Source: Chitinophagaceae bacterium (lineage in GTDB: Bacteria; Bacteroidota; Bacteroidia; Chitinophagales; UBA10324). From it: a stretch of DNA of 64,000 nucleotides. The translations under genes were made by a program, and so were the position numbers. Positions 55,699-64,000 of the stretch are shown piece by piece. A model generated the notes under the pieces. That model saw only the letters and a list, made by a program, of their open reading frames with translations, ran no database searches and was not told the origin of the DNA. Location of the stretch: positions 186,001-250,000 of the forward strand of contig JADKFU010000002.1 of assembly GCA_016717285.1 (NCBI GenBank), read 5' to 3'. Position 1 is the stretch's first letter. Each line of letters starts with the position of its first letter.

Positions 55699-56163
55699 GT
55701 GGAACGTAAAACAAAAATCAATGCTGAAGACGGTAAGCAGGAATTAGTGATAACGAGGGAATTTGATTTGCCTTTGGAATTACTTTTCAGAGCATATGCA
55801 GAGCCCGACCTTGTTGAACAATGGATGGGAACGAAAGTGCTGAAGCTTGAAAATAAAAAGCACGGCAGTTATCAATTTGAAACAACCGATCCCAAAGGGA
55901 ATAAACACGGTTTCAATGGCGTCATTCATGAGTTTACCTTAAACAGGAAAATTATAAGGACATTTGAAATGGAGCATACACCTTTTGAGGTCCAGCTTGA
56001 GTTCCTTGAATTTGAACAACTTACTGATGACACCAGCAAACTCACTATGCAAGTAATTTATAAATCAGCAAAGCTCAGAGACCAGTTGCTGCAGCTACCT
56101 TTTGCCCAAGGCATTAACATGGCGCATAACCGGATACAAGAAATAGCAAGCAGACTAAAATGA
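55699..56163 (+). CDS. SRPBCC (AHSA1-type) domain protein
   Basis: This 154-residue START-like fold protein has the AHSA1 pattern (ITREFDLPLELLFRAYAEPDLVEQWMG at the start, YQFETTDPKGNKHGFNGVI in the middle). Such proteins bind hydrophobic ligands; the ligand here is unknown. The start is a GTG 7 bases after the ArsR stop. The ArsR-SRPBCC pairing is common. Confidence 0.9.
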   Translation: MERKTKINAEDGKQELVITREFDLPLELLFRAYAEPDLVEQWMGTKVLKLENKKHGSYQFETTDPKGNKHGFNGVIHEFTLNRKIIRTFEMEHTPFEVQLEFLEFEQLTDDTSKLTMQVIYKSAKLRDQLLQLPFAQGINMAHNRIQEIASRLK

Positions 56164-56169
56164 CAAACC

Positions 56170-56583
56170 ATGACCAAGAGAAATAAAATTATCTACTGGA
56201 TTGCCACGATCTGGCTCGCAGCAGGAATGATAGCAACAGGAGTGCAGCAACTTTTGAGAATGCAGATAGAAGGAGCGCAGGCACCTCCTGGTGTGTATGG
56301 CATCACACTGTTAGGCTATCCTGTTTATTTTTTAACCATCATCGGAGTCTGGAAAATCCTTGGTGTTGCAGCATTACTTATTCCTAAATTTCCGTTGCTG
56401 AAGGAATGGGCTTATGCGGGTTTTTTCTTTCTGCTGACAGGAGCATTATTTTCGCATATCGCGGTAGGACATTCCGCTAGTGAATTATTTCCTGCGTCAC
56501 TGTTGCTGGTTTTAACAATGGCGTCATGGTACTTCAGAGCTGCTGATAAAATCCTGATAAAGATCGGGACAGTTAATTCATAA
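56170..56583 (+). CDS. DoxX-like membrane protein
   Basis: This 137-residue protein has four membrane helices (about 8-27, 44-70, 76-96, 103-121) and a DoxX-like pattern (GYPVYFLTIIGVWKILGVAA). The molecular role is unclear. It starts 6 bases after the SRPBCC stop and belongs to the ArsR-led operon. Confidence 0.88.
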   Translation: MTKRNKIIYWIATIWLAAGMIATGVQQLLRMQIEGAQAPPGVYGITLLGYPVYFLTIIGVWKILGVAALLIPKFPLLKEWAYAGFFFLLTGALFSHIAVGHSASELFPASLLLVLTMASWYFRAADKILIKIGTVNS

Positions 56584-56596
56584 ATAATGATTACAC

Positions 56597-57178
56597 ATGA
56601 ATCCTAAAGTTGATTGGTACTTTAATAAAGCTCAGCGATGGCAAATGGAAATCGGGAAATTGAGAACGATTATCCTGGATTGCGACCTCATCGAGGAATT
56701 GAAGTGGGGCTGTCCTTGTTACTCGTTTGAGAAAAAAAATATAGTGCTCATACATGTGTTTAAAGACTATTGTGCTTTGTTGTTTTTCAAAGGTGCTTTG
56801 CTGAAGGATGCTAAAGGTATCCTGATTCAGCAAACAGAGAATGTGCAGGCGGCACGACAAATCCGGTTCACGTCTCTCAAGGAAATAGTGAAGAATGAAA
56901 AGACGCTCAAATCATATATCTACGAAGCGGTTAAAGTGGAGGAAGCCGGAATAAAGGTGCCTTTAAAAAAGACTGCAGAGTTTAAAATGCCGGAAGAGTT
57001 TCAAAATAAATTAGCTAAAACACCTGCATTAAAAACTGCCTTTTATAAACTGACACCTGGAAGACAAAGAGGATACCTGCTTTATTTTTCCTCAGCCAAA
57101 CAAGCTAAAACCCGTGAGACCAGGATTGAAAAATATATGGAACAGATTCTTGAAGGAAGGGGATTGGAGGATGAATAA
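56597..57178 (+). CDS. YdeI/OmdA-type DUF1801 protein
   Basis: This 193-residue protein has a DUF1801 domain (about 15-110, with ELKWGCPCYSFEKKNIVLIH) and a C-terminal OmdA-like helical segment (about 130-190, ending SAKQAKTRETRIEKYMEQIL). YdeI relatives are linked to stress or antimicrobial-peptide tolerance in other bacteria, but the mechanism is unknown. It is the fourth gene of the ArsR-led run. Confidence 0.87.
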   Translation: MNPKVDWYFNKAQRWQMEIGKLRTIILDCDLIEELKWGCPCYSFEKKNIVLIHVFKDYCALLFFKGALLKDAKGILIQQTENVQAARQIRFTSLKEIVKNEKTLKSYIYEAVKVEEAGIKVPLKKTAEFKMPEEFQNKLAKTPALKTAFYKLTPGRQRGYLLYFSSAKQAKTRETRIEKYMEQILEGRGLEDE

Positions 57179-57215
57179 TTTCAACTACGCTTTTCTAAAA
57201 AGAGATAGAAACATT

Positions 57216-57791
57216 ATGAATAATAATAACAGCACAAAAAAAAAGTTGTCACGGGAACAAAGTGAAGAACTCCTCCATGTATTGAAAGCCCGTTTTGAGA
57301 AAAACAGGAACCGCCATGAAAGCCTCGACTGGGCCACGATACAAACAAAGCTGGAAGCCAATCCTGAAAAACTGTTGTCGCTTTATGAAATGGAAAGAAC
57401 AGGTGGTGAGCCTGATGTGGTAGGTAATGATAAGAAGAATGGAGAATACATTTTTTATGATTGTTCTCCTGAAAGTCCTAAGGGACGCAGAAGTGTTTGC
57501 TACGACCATGAAGCACTTGAAGCAAGAAAAGAACATAAACCGGAAGACAGCGCTGTGAATATGGCCGCTGACATGGGCATTAAAATTTTAACAGAAGCGC
57601 AATATCGCGATCTTCAACAGCTCGGAAATTTCGATACAAAAACATCGAGCTGGATTGAAACACCTGCTGCTATCAGAAAACTTGGTGGCGCGCTTTTTTG
57701 TGATCGCCGTTACAACACTGTTTTTGTTTATCACAACGGTGCTGAATCTTACTATGCTGCCAGGGGTTTTCGTGGTTCACTGAGCGTTTAA
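57216..57791 (+). CDS. DUF4256 protein
   Basis: This 191-residue protein matches the DUF4256 family (MERTGGEPDVVGND, YDCSPESPKGRRSVCYD, then NMAADMGIKILTEAQYR and the GGALFCDRRYNTVFVYHNGA end). Function is unknown. An ATG at 57171 that overlaps the upstream stop would add 15 residues; the one at 57216 fits the family N-terminus. It ends the ArsR-led run. Confidence 0.85.
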   Translation: MNNNNSTKKKLSREQSEELLHVLKARFEKNRNRHESLDWATIQTKLEANPEKLLSLYEMERTGGEPDVVGNDKKNGEYIFYDCSPESPKGRRSVCYDHEALEARKEHKPEDSAVNMAADMGIKILTEAQYRDLQQLGNFDTKTSSWIETPAAIRKLGGALFCDRRYNTVFVYHNGAESYYAARGFRGSLSV

Positions 57792-58072
57792 ATTTTCTCT
57801 CAATATTTGAAAATGTTTTGGAGTTTCCTGGAATAAGCAATCAACGAACAAGCGTGTGCTTAGCGTACCGATCATAGTTTTCAATCAATTGTCCAGCACT
57901 TACACAACACTTTTATAGTTATAGATATAAAAACTGAAGGGTTGAATGGCATTGTTAAACCAATAGCATATACAGTATCATCCCCGACAAACGCCTCCCC
58001 AAAATTAATATTGACAACCTTCTACGCGCGAAATGTAATTTAGCGATCGAATTCAGCTTTGGGTAATCTTCC

Positions 58073-58462
58073 TCATTTCATTTGCTTTAGCTTCACTTCC
58101 TCTTCTTCAGTTTCCAGCCGTTCTTTCCTGATATCTACCCTGAGCAGTCCGAAAAGACTCATATAAGCATTCGCAATCCACACGAGTGCAAAGCCGGAAA
58201 TGAGATAACCACGCCAGTCGTTGAAGAGCAAATGATAACGGGTGATAATCAGCATTGCTGCAGTTACATAGTGACTGAAACAATATTCACACGTGAAGAG
58301 ATAGAAGAATTTCCGCTGGAGTAATGTTTTGCTTTCCTTGCTTTTGTGGATGCAGAACTGACGAGGTTCAAAAAATACTTCTTCATGCGTTACCGTCCAT
58401 GCTATACAAGCGACGGGAAGGGCAAGAATGAAGAGCCAGATAATCTGTTCAGTGAGTGTCAT
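58073..58462 (-). CDS. Small conserved membrane protein of unknown function
   Basis: This 129-residue protein has three hydrophobic segments (about 5-25, 60-78, 83-103), a CEYC motif before SHYVTAAML and an acidic, lysine-rich tail. The ATG at 58462 is preferred over a longer frame. I do not recognise the family. The paired cysteines may bind metal or form a disulfide. Confidence 0.65.
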   Translation of the reverse strand: MTLTEQIIWLFILALPVACIAWTVTHEEVFFEPRQFCIHKSKESKTLLQRKFFYLFTCEYCFSHYVTAAMLIITRYHLLFNDWRGYLISGFALVWIANAYMSLFGLLRVDIRKERLETEEEEVKLKQMK

Positions 58463-58544
58463 GCAGCAAAAATGAGAATTATCTGTTATAAAAGTAACCC
58501 TGCGATGCGTTTGCTTGCTGCTGGCAGTATGACACAACTTTTGT

Positions 58545-58552
58545 TACATTTG
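58545..58552 (+). promoter_or_regulatory. Candidate -7 element (TACATTTG) for the lysyl-oxidase-like gene
   Basis: It is a perfect TAnnTTTG match 37 bases upstream of the start. No TTG at the right distance. Confidence 0.4.
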
Positions 58553-58589
58553 ATTGGATTCGCAATAAACACCTATTAAAACTCTGTTT

Positions 58590-60425
58590 ATGAAAAAGAT
58601 GCTACTTGTACTATTTCTGCTCTTCACATCACAACTCCGTGCGCAGCTTTCATTTGTTACTTCCTATGGCGGTTCTATTTCCGATCCGCCAAACATCGAA
58701 AGTTTTCCGATTATTGTTTCAGGATTGCCGGACGTGTTGGATACTACATATGGTTTGGTGAAGGCATGTTTCAACATCGTACATACATATGACAGTGATC
58801 TTGATATCCGGCTTCAGTCGCCCGACGGAACGATCATAGAGCTTTCAAACAATAATGGCGGCTCGGGCGATAATTACACCGGATCATGTGTTGCGGAGAA
58901 CGCAGCAGGTGGAGAAATTTCTTCAGGGATTCCTCCATTCTCCGGAAATTATTTTCCTGATCAGTCGATGAATATCTTGAACAACGGACAAAATCCAAAT
59001 GGCACGTGGTACCTTATTGTTGTTGATGAAGTGCCGATGGATACAGGACACCTGTTAAATTGTACTATCACCTTTGATACTGATCCGCCACCAACACATA
59101 TCGGTGGTCCCTGCTCCACCACGAATGCTTTTGGTTGCAATTGTGCTGATGGAAGTGCTGATTGTGATTTGTTGCCTGACATGATCAACTCTGGTCAATA
59201 CCTCGTTTCTAACTGGTCAGAGTTTCCGGGACATATTACTGAAGGTGTTAACACCCCCAATATCGGTTACGGTCCGATGGAAGTACATGGAACCGGTTTC
59301 TGTTATTGTGATACAACACTTGTGGATTGCGGATCAATCTGTCCTGACGGGGAAGGTCCGAAGCAGTTAGTGAACCAAACTATTTATCATAAAAGCAATG
59401 AGTTGATGACTAAATATACGGTGCCGGCCGGCACGATGACCTATCATCCTGATCATGGTCACATTCATATTGACAACTGGACATATAATACACTTCGTGT
59501 TCGTGGGCCAGGTGAAGATCCATCCAACTGGCCGGTAATTGGAGAAGGTAGCAAGACCAGTTTTTGTCTGATCAATCTCGGCACCTGCACAGCAGTAAAT
59601 GGCTATTGTGTTGATGACAATGGTAATATAGTTGATCAGGCCCTCATGCCCAATGGAGGATTAGGAATTGTGTCCGGTTGTGGTCAGGATCAGGGGATTT
59701 TTGTAGGTAAATACGATGTGTATTCGCAGGGACTGGAGGGCCAGGAAATTGATTTTGGCAGCATTTGCAACGGTCAGTATTACATTGTTTCCATCACCAA
59801 CCCTAATCATGTAATCTATGAAATGAATTATGACAACAACTGGTCAATAACTCCTGTCACACTTTATAATCAATCAGGAAATTGTTGCAAAGCAAATTTC
59901 TACGCAGATACCACGTATGGCATTGCACCTTTTGAAGTACAATTCGCTGATAGCAGCATTCCTATTGCAAGTTCGTGGGTATGGGAATTCGGTGATGGAG
60001 ATACTTCACATCTTCAGTTTCCTCAACACGTATATACACAAGGTGGTACGTTTACGGTTAAACTCACCACTCAAAACAGTACGTTGTGCAGTGATGTCAT
60101 TTCGCGACTTGATTACATCACCGTTGATTTCGGAACTGCTACCAGACAAATAACTGATCCTGGATTCAGTATGCTTGCCTACCCCAATCCATTCAATAAT
60201 TTAACAACCATTAAATATCACCTTGATGCTCCTGCCAATTTGAATCTGACGGTAGTGGATGTGGTTGGAAATGTTGTAAAAAAATTTACCGCTGATTATA
60301 TGCATTCAGGTGATCACGAAATTAGTTTTGATGCAAAAAAAGAAGGACTTCCCAATGGATTTTATTTTGTGCGTGCAATGGTGGATGAGAAACTATTCTT
60401 TGTGAAGATGGTGAAGGTGGATTGA
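58590..60425 (+). CDS. Secreted lysyl-oxidase-like protein with P-domain, PKD and T9SS tail
   Basis: This 611-residue protein has a signal peptide (1-18), a proprotein-convertase P-domain (about 25-170, ending in GTWYLIVVDEVP and CTITFDTDPP), a Cys-rich lysyl-oxidase-like region (about 195-430), a PKD domain (about 440-515, WVWEFGDGDTS) and a T9SS C-terminal domain (about 530-611, from AYPNPFNNLT). The His-rich YHPDHGHIHIDNW resembles the copper site of lysyl oxidases. The oxidase call is from this motif and overall pattern. It would act on extracellular amines or protein lysines. Confidence 0.78.
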   Translation: MKKMLLVLFLLFTSQLRAQLSFVTSYGGSISDPPNIESFPIIVSGLPDVLDTTYGLVKACFNIVHTYDSDLDIRLQSPDGTIIELSNNNGGSGDNYTGSCVAENAAGGEISSGIPPFSGNYFPDQSMNILNNGQNPNGTWYLIVVDEVPMDTGHLLNCTITFDTDPPPTHIGGPCSTTNAFGCNCADGSADCDLLPDMINSGQYLVSNWSEFPGHITEGVNTPNIGYGPMEVHGTGFCYCDTTLVDCGSICPDGEGPKQLVNQTIYHKSNELMTKYTVPAGTMTYHPDHGHIHIDNWTYNTLRVRGPGEDPSNWPVIGEGSKTSFCLINLGTCTAVNGYCVDDNGNIVDQALMPNGGLGIVSGCGQDQGIFVGKYDVYSQGLEGQEIDFGSICNGQYYIVSITNPNHVIYEMNYDNNWSITPVTLYNQSGNCCKANFYADTTYGIAPFEVQFADSSIPIASSWVWEFGDGDTSHLQFPQHVYTQGGTFTVKLTTQNSTLCSDVISRLDYITVDFGTATRQITDPGFSMLAYPNPFNNLTTIKYHLDAPANLNLTVVDVVGNVVKKFTADYMHSGDHEISFDAKKEGLPNGFYFVRAMVDEKLFFVKMVKVD

Positions 60426-60881
60426 GGACAATGCTGTTTAACTAAAGTTGATTTGCTATGAGTGTCCACATCACAGTTTTTCTGATTCGATTTCAAAAGT
60501 ATTCTACGATAACGGTCGCCTCTTGACTCCTCCAGCGAAATGTCATTTATTTCAGAACGATTTATTTCGAATATCGAACATCGGTTAACGATCTCTTATT
60601 TCGGTAAAAAATGCAGCGGCAACTTTTTATACAAGTGGCTGTTAAAGATTTTTAGGTTTGAACCGTTAAGAAAAACCTGACCATTGAAAAACTTATTTCC
60701 TTCATTAAATTACATTAGCCTCAAGGGTGTTCTTTCTCCTATGCCTTTCCCGATGAAAAAACCAATAACCACAATTATCAAGCGGTTAATCTATTGCACC
60801 CGATTTTAATCAGGTGAAAATCAATTCATACATTCCCAATTTATCCGATTAATTCTTATCATGAGCTAAATTTTATACTAT
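60426..60881. other. 456-bp intergenic region without recognised feature
   Basis: No open frame, RNA gene or good promoter was found here. A short palindrome TTCGA-ATA-TCGAA lies at 60566-60578. The stretch just before the next gene is AT-rich. Confidence 0.5.
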
Positions 60882-61796
60882 ATGAGCGCTCCACCCAAAC
60901 TATTGTTCAGCACACAAAGCTATCGTTACCTCCGCGAAAAAATTTTAAGTGGGGGTCATTTTGAACCGGGAGAAACAGTTTATAAGAAATTTCCCGATGG
61001 AGAAATTTACCAACGCATTCTTTCCAATGTAGAAGGACGTGAAGCCATCATAATCGGCGGCACCATTTCAGATGAAGACACACTTGAATTATTCGATCTT
61101 GCCTGTTCCCTGGAAAACTACGGCGCTGTTTCCCTCACCCTTGTAATTCCGTTTTTCGGTTATTCTACCATGGAACGTGCCGTTAAAAACGGAGAAGTGG
61201 TGAAAGCAAAAACACGCGCCATTCTTTTTTCATCTATTCCTGAAACATCGTTGGGCAACCGCGTAATTCTGATGGATCTTCATTCTGAAGGACTGCCACA
61301 CTATTTTGAAGGTGCCCTTCGTGCAGTGCACGTTTATTGCAAACCCATTATCATGGAAGCGGCGGAAGAGCTGGGTGGACACAATTTTGTACTTGCCAGC
61401 ACAGATGCAGGACGTGCGAAATGGGTTGAATCGCTCGCGAATGATTTAGGCGTGAATGCCGCATTCGTTTTTAAAAGAAGAGTGAGCGGTGATGAAACGC
61501 ACATCACTTCCATCAGCGCGGAAGTGCTCGGAAAAAACGTAGTGATCTACGACGATATGATCCGCACAGGCGGTTCATTGATTGATGCAGCGCATGCTTA
61601 CCGCCAGGCAGGCGCGAAGGAAATTTCAGTTATCACTACGCATGGCTTATTTGTGAATGATGCGTTGAAACGTATTCAGAACAGTGGCATTATCAAAAAA
61701 ATAATCTGTACTGATACACATCCCAATGCCTTGATGTTGCAAAATGATTTTCTCCGGATTAAGACAGTGGCAGGGTTGCTGATGGAACGGTTGTGA
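60882..61796 (+). CDS. Divergent ribose-phosphate pyrophosphokinase homologue
   Basis: This 304-residue protein has the two-domain PRPP synthetase fold: FPDGE (37-41), DLHSEG (132-137), KRR loop (198-200) and the PRPP loop DDMIRTGGS (224-232). The usual ATP segment GYARQDRK is replaced by GYSTMERAV (93-101), and the PRPP loop has Arg in place of Asp. It may make PRPP with altered regulation or use another substrate. The canonical prs may be elsewhere in the genome. Confidence 0.85.
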   Translation: MSAPPKLLFSTQSYRYLREKILSGGHFEPGETVYKKFPDGEIYQRILSNVEGREAIIIGGTISDEDTLELFDLACSLENYGAVSLTLVIPFFGYSTMERAVKNGEVVKAKTRAILFSSIPETSLGNRVILMDLHSEGLPHYFEGALRAVHVYCKPIIMEAAEELGGHNFVLASTDAGRAKWVESLANDLGVNAAFVFKRRVSGDETHITSISAEVLGKNVVIYDDMIRTGGSLIDAAHAYRQAGAKEISVITTHGLFVNDALKRIQNSGIIKKIICTDTHPNALMLQNDFLRIKTVAGLLMERL

Positions 61797-61812
61797 GGGT
61801 GAAGGGATTAAT

Positions 61813-62014
61813 TGTTTAAGTGTTTAATTGTTTAAGTGTTTAAGTGTTTAATTGTTTAATTGTTGCGGCGAAGCCGGAGAATAGCACAACCTATTATCCG
61901 GCTTCGCCGCAACCATTCAACCATTCAACCATTCAACCATTCAACCATTCAACCATTCAACCATTCAACCATTCAACCATTCAACCATTCAACCATTCAA
62001 CCATTCAACCATTC
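61813..62014. repeat. Hairpin flanked by two phased 8-bp tandem arrays (full element)
   Basis: Six units of TGTTTAA(T/G) (61813-61860) run into a perfect 16-bp inverted repeat: GTTGCGGCGAAGCCGG (61862-61877) and its complement (61898-61913), extended by AATAG/CTATT around a 6-base loop. The right arm runs into 13 exact AACCATTC units (61911-62014). The reverse complement of the right array resembles the left one, so the whole element is roughly symmetric. It lies between the PRPP synthetase gene and lysA and accounts for most of that 323-bp gap. Confidence 0.92.
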
Positions 62015-62119
62015 TATCATTTACCAACTTAAGAATAACCTGTTATAAAAGTAATCCCGGCACCACCTGTTCTGCCACGAATAGCTTTTCTTTGCGACTG
62101 CAAAACGAGAAAAGTTACC

Positions 62120-63352
62120 ATGCAAGAAGATTCTCATTCCAATGACTTTAACAATCAGCAATTGCTTGACATCGCGCAGCAATTCGGAACACCATTGTAT
62201 GTATACAATGGAGAAAAAATAATTTCGCAATTGGAAAAATTGAAATCCGCCTTTTCAGGAACAACAGTAAAAATAAAATATGCCTGCAAAGCACTCAACA
62301 ATATCAACGTTCTCCGGATCTTAAAGCAAGCAGGCGCAGGTATTGATGCAGTTTCCATTTTCGAAGTGCAGTTGGCTTTGCACGCAGGCTTTGCTCCTGA
62401 GGAAATACTCTTCACTCCTAACGGTGTTTCTTTCGAAGAAATAAAAGCCGGCATAGCAGCGGGTGTGCAAATCAATATTGATAACATTTCTATGTTAGAA
62501 CGTTTTGGTCATGAGTACAGCAACACCGTTCCCTGTTGTATCCGTCTTAATCCACATATAGTTGCGGGTGGAAATCTTCATATTCAAACCGGACACATCG
62601 ATTCTAAATTCGGCATTTCAATTCACCAGCTCCGGCATGTATTGCGGATTGTGGAGTCGGAAAAAATAAATGTCAACGGGCTCCACATGCACACTGGTTC
62701 TGATATCCTGGATGCTGGCGTATTCATTCGTGGTGCAGAATTATTGTTTGAAGCAGCTGCGGATTTTCCCGACCTTCAATTCATTGACTTCGGCAGTGGA
62801 TTTAAAGTGGCATATAAAGAAGATGACATCACAACGAATGTCGAAGAACTCGGTAAAGCACTGACTGAACGCTTCGTTGAATTTTGTAATCGTTACGGAA
62901 GAAATCTGCAACTATGGTTTGAACCCGGCAAATTCCTGGTGAGTGAAGCAGGCGTACTACTCGTGAAAGTGAATGTGGTGAAACAAACGACTGCTACTGT
63001 TTTCGCCGGCGTCGATTCCGGACAGAATCATTTGATCCGGCCGATGTTTTATGATGCCTACCATCACATTCAAAATATATCCAACCCCGGCGGCACGCCG
63101 AGAATTTATACTGTAGTCGGCTACATCTGTGAAACCGACACTTTCGGATGGGACCGCAAATTGCCTGAAGTGCGCGAAGGAGATGTGCTCGCGATAAAAA
63201 ATGCAGGCGCTTATGGATATTCAATGAGCAACAACTATAATGCACGTCCGAGACCTGCTGAAGTGCTTTTATACAAAGGAAAAATACAACTTATCAGGAA
63301 AGCTGAAACGCTGGAAGATATCATGCGCAATATGGTAGAAGTAGCATTGTAA
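62120..63352 (+). CDS. lysA: Diaminopimelate decarboxylase
   Basis: This 410-residue PLP enzyme makes lysine from meso-diaminopimelate. The PLP lysine lies in KIKYACKALNN, and further motifs are HMHTGSDILD, FIDFGSGFKV, FEPGKFLV and GAYGYSMSNNYNARPRP. The family is of the class III ornithine/DAP decarboxylase fold, and the CKALNN variant is typical of Bacteroidota LysA. Repeat elements flank the gene on both sides. Confidence 0.95.
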   Translation: MQEDSHSNDFNNQQLLDIAQQFGTPLYVYNGEKIISQLEKLKSAFSGTTVKIKYACKALNNINVLRILKQAGAGIDAVSIFEVQLALHAGFAPEEILFTPNGVSFEEIKAGIAAGVQINIDNISMLERFGHEYSNTVPCCIRLNPHIVAGGNLHIQTGHIDSKFGISIHQLRHVLRIVESEKINVNGLHMHTGSDILDAGVFIRGAELLFEAAADFPDLQFIDFGSGFKVAYKEDDITTNVEELGKALTERFVEFCNRYGRNLQLWFEPGKFLVSEAGVLLVKVNVVKQTTATVFAGVDSGQNHLIRPMFYDAYHHIQNISNPGGTPRIYTVVGYICETDTFGWDRKLPEVREGDVLAIKNAGAYGYSMSNNYNARPRPAEVLLYKGKIQLIRKAETLEDIMRNMVEVAL

Positions 63353-63402
63353 TTTCTATACTAAGGAAGTCGATACATAAAAAAGAAGAATATCTCTCTT
63401 CT

Positions 63403-63471
63403 CCGGCATTGCCGCAACATTTTGACCATTTGATCATCTAACCATTTAGCAACTTAACCATTCAACAATCC
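63403..63471. repeat. Right-half copy of hairpin/8-bp repeat family after lysA
   Basis: CCGGCATTGCCGCAAC (63403-63418) is 14/16 identical to the right arm of the element at 61898. It is followed by six degenerate 8-bp units from 63424 (GACCATTT, GATCATCT, AACCATTT, AGCAACTT, AACCATTC, AACAATCC). The left half is absent. Confidence 0.7.
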
Positions 63472-63493
63472 CGCGATCCCGCTATAAAAACAC

Positions 63494-63979
63494 TCATACC
63501 TTCTTAACCTTCATCTCATCTGTACAAACTTTCAATAATTCTTCCACTGACTTATTAAGTGTAGGATGAACGAAGAAAGGAGCAATTTCACTCAGGGGTT
63601 CAAGCACAAACCTGCGTAAATGAAGCCGCGGATGCGGAATGATCAGTGATCCTTCATCAATCACCGTGTCATCAAAAAACAGGATGTCAATATCTAAGGT
63701 TCTCGGCGTATTTTTTATAGGATTAACACGACCTTCACTTGCTTCAATTTGCTGAAGTATTTTAAACAACTCCAATGCACTCAAACGGGTTTCTGTCTGA
63801 ACGGCGAGATTCAAATAATCATCCTGCTGTGTTACGCCCCAAGGTTGCGTTTCATAAACAGAAGACATTTTTATAATCGCACCTGCCTGGTCGCTTATTT
63901 TTTCAATTGCGTGCTGAAGGTGATGGTTTCTGTCACCAACATTACTTCCTAATAACAAATAAGCAGTGTGCATTATCAT
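63494..63979 (-). CDS. folK: 2-amino-4-hydroxy-6-hydroxymethyldihydropteridine diphosphokinase
   Basis: This 161-residue HPPK of folate synthesis has LLLGSNVGDRNHHL near the start, SSVYETQPWGVTQQDDYLNLAV and the metal-binding signature RTLDIDILFFDD, then IIPHPRLHLRRFVLEPL. All key residues are present. Two nearby ATGs (63979, 63973) are possible. The next gene to the right is outside the window. Confidence 0.96.
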   Translation of the reverse strand: MIMHTAYLLLGSNVGDRNHHLQHAIEKISDQAGAIIKMSSVYETQPWGVTQQDDYLNLAVQTETRLSALELFKILQQIEASEGRVNPIKNTPRTLDIDILFFDDTVIDEGSLIIPHPRLHLRRFVLEPLSEIAPFFVHPTLNKSVEELLKVCTDEMKVKKV

Positions 63980-64000
63980 AAGGTAATTCTTTCAGATCTT

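Noticed and set aside
61844..62048. Two short frames of repeated FNHSTIQP
   Set aside because: They are translations of the 8-bp tandem array (13 exact units) and carry no gene-like sequence.

Overview
The window comes from a member of the Bacteroidota. The evidence is a complete type IX secretion (T9SS) core block (porP, gldK, gldL, gldM, gldN), several secreted proteins ending in T9SS sorting domains, lineage-typical families (DUF4783, DUF4271, DUF5522, DUF1361), and promoter-like sites of the Bacteroidota form TTG-N17-21-TAnnTTTG in place of sigma70 boxes. A family of Chitinophagales or Saprospirales type is likely, but the sequence does not fix the genus. No tRNA, rRNA, CRISPR array, prophage or insertion sequence was seen.

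Layout. 1-4342: two adjacent paralogous secreted beta-helix/PKD proteins, the first running off the left edge. 4606-12237: housekeeping and envelope genes (HtrA protease, dapF, fmt, a NamZ-like glycosidase, a Lol/FtsX-type permease, purB). 12482-13386: a RES/Xre toxin-antitoxin pair. 13537-20164: two NlpC/P60 cell-wall hydrolases around nnr, a lipoprotein, gpmI, and DUF4783-nadC. 20294-27302: a T9SS-tailed sulfatase, a SUI1-type factor, dnaE, and trxA. 27393-44017: more T9SS cargo, DUF58, ispE, an FAD amine oxidase, carA, metK, a lone receiver, a CDF transporter, lysS with a translationally overlapped LRR protein, and hemW. 44169-53960: a BamA/TamA-like protein, DUF4271, hemD, then porP-gldKLMN closed by a strong terminator. 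54147-57791: a frameshifted GlxA-type regulator divergent from an ArsR-led stress module (ArsR, SRPBCC, DoxX, YdeI, DUF4256). 58073-63979: a membrane protein, a lysyl-oxidase-like T9SS cargo, a divergent PRPP synthetase homologue, lysA and folK.

Functional links. The PorP/GldKLMN proteins build the T9SS ring and motor, and the window also holds at least five probable substrates (1673-4342, sulfatase, LRR protein at 27393, 35586, 58590). dapF and lysA belong to the diaminopimelate/lysine route that also feeds peptidoglycan; two NlpC/P60 proteins and a NamZ-like enzyme act on peptidoglycan.

The most unusual non-coding structure is a dispersed intergenic repeat family. It has a GC-rich hairpin arm (GTTGCGGCGAAGCCGG or its complement) joined in phase to arrays of 8-bp units. 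A full copy lies between the PRPP synthetase gene and lysA, a right half follows lysA, a left half follows metK, and hairpin-less 8-bp arrays lie before ispE and between fmt and the NamZ-like gene. Other notable items are a duplicated operator over the ArsR promoter, a probable single-base frameshift in the GlxA-like gene, a 27-codon leader ORF before DUF4783, and an operator-like dyad with 21-bp-spaced repeats at the toxin-antitoxin promoter.
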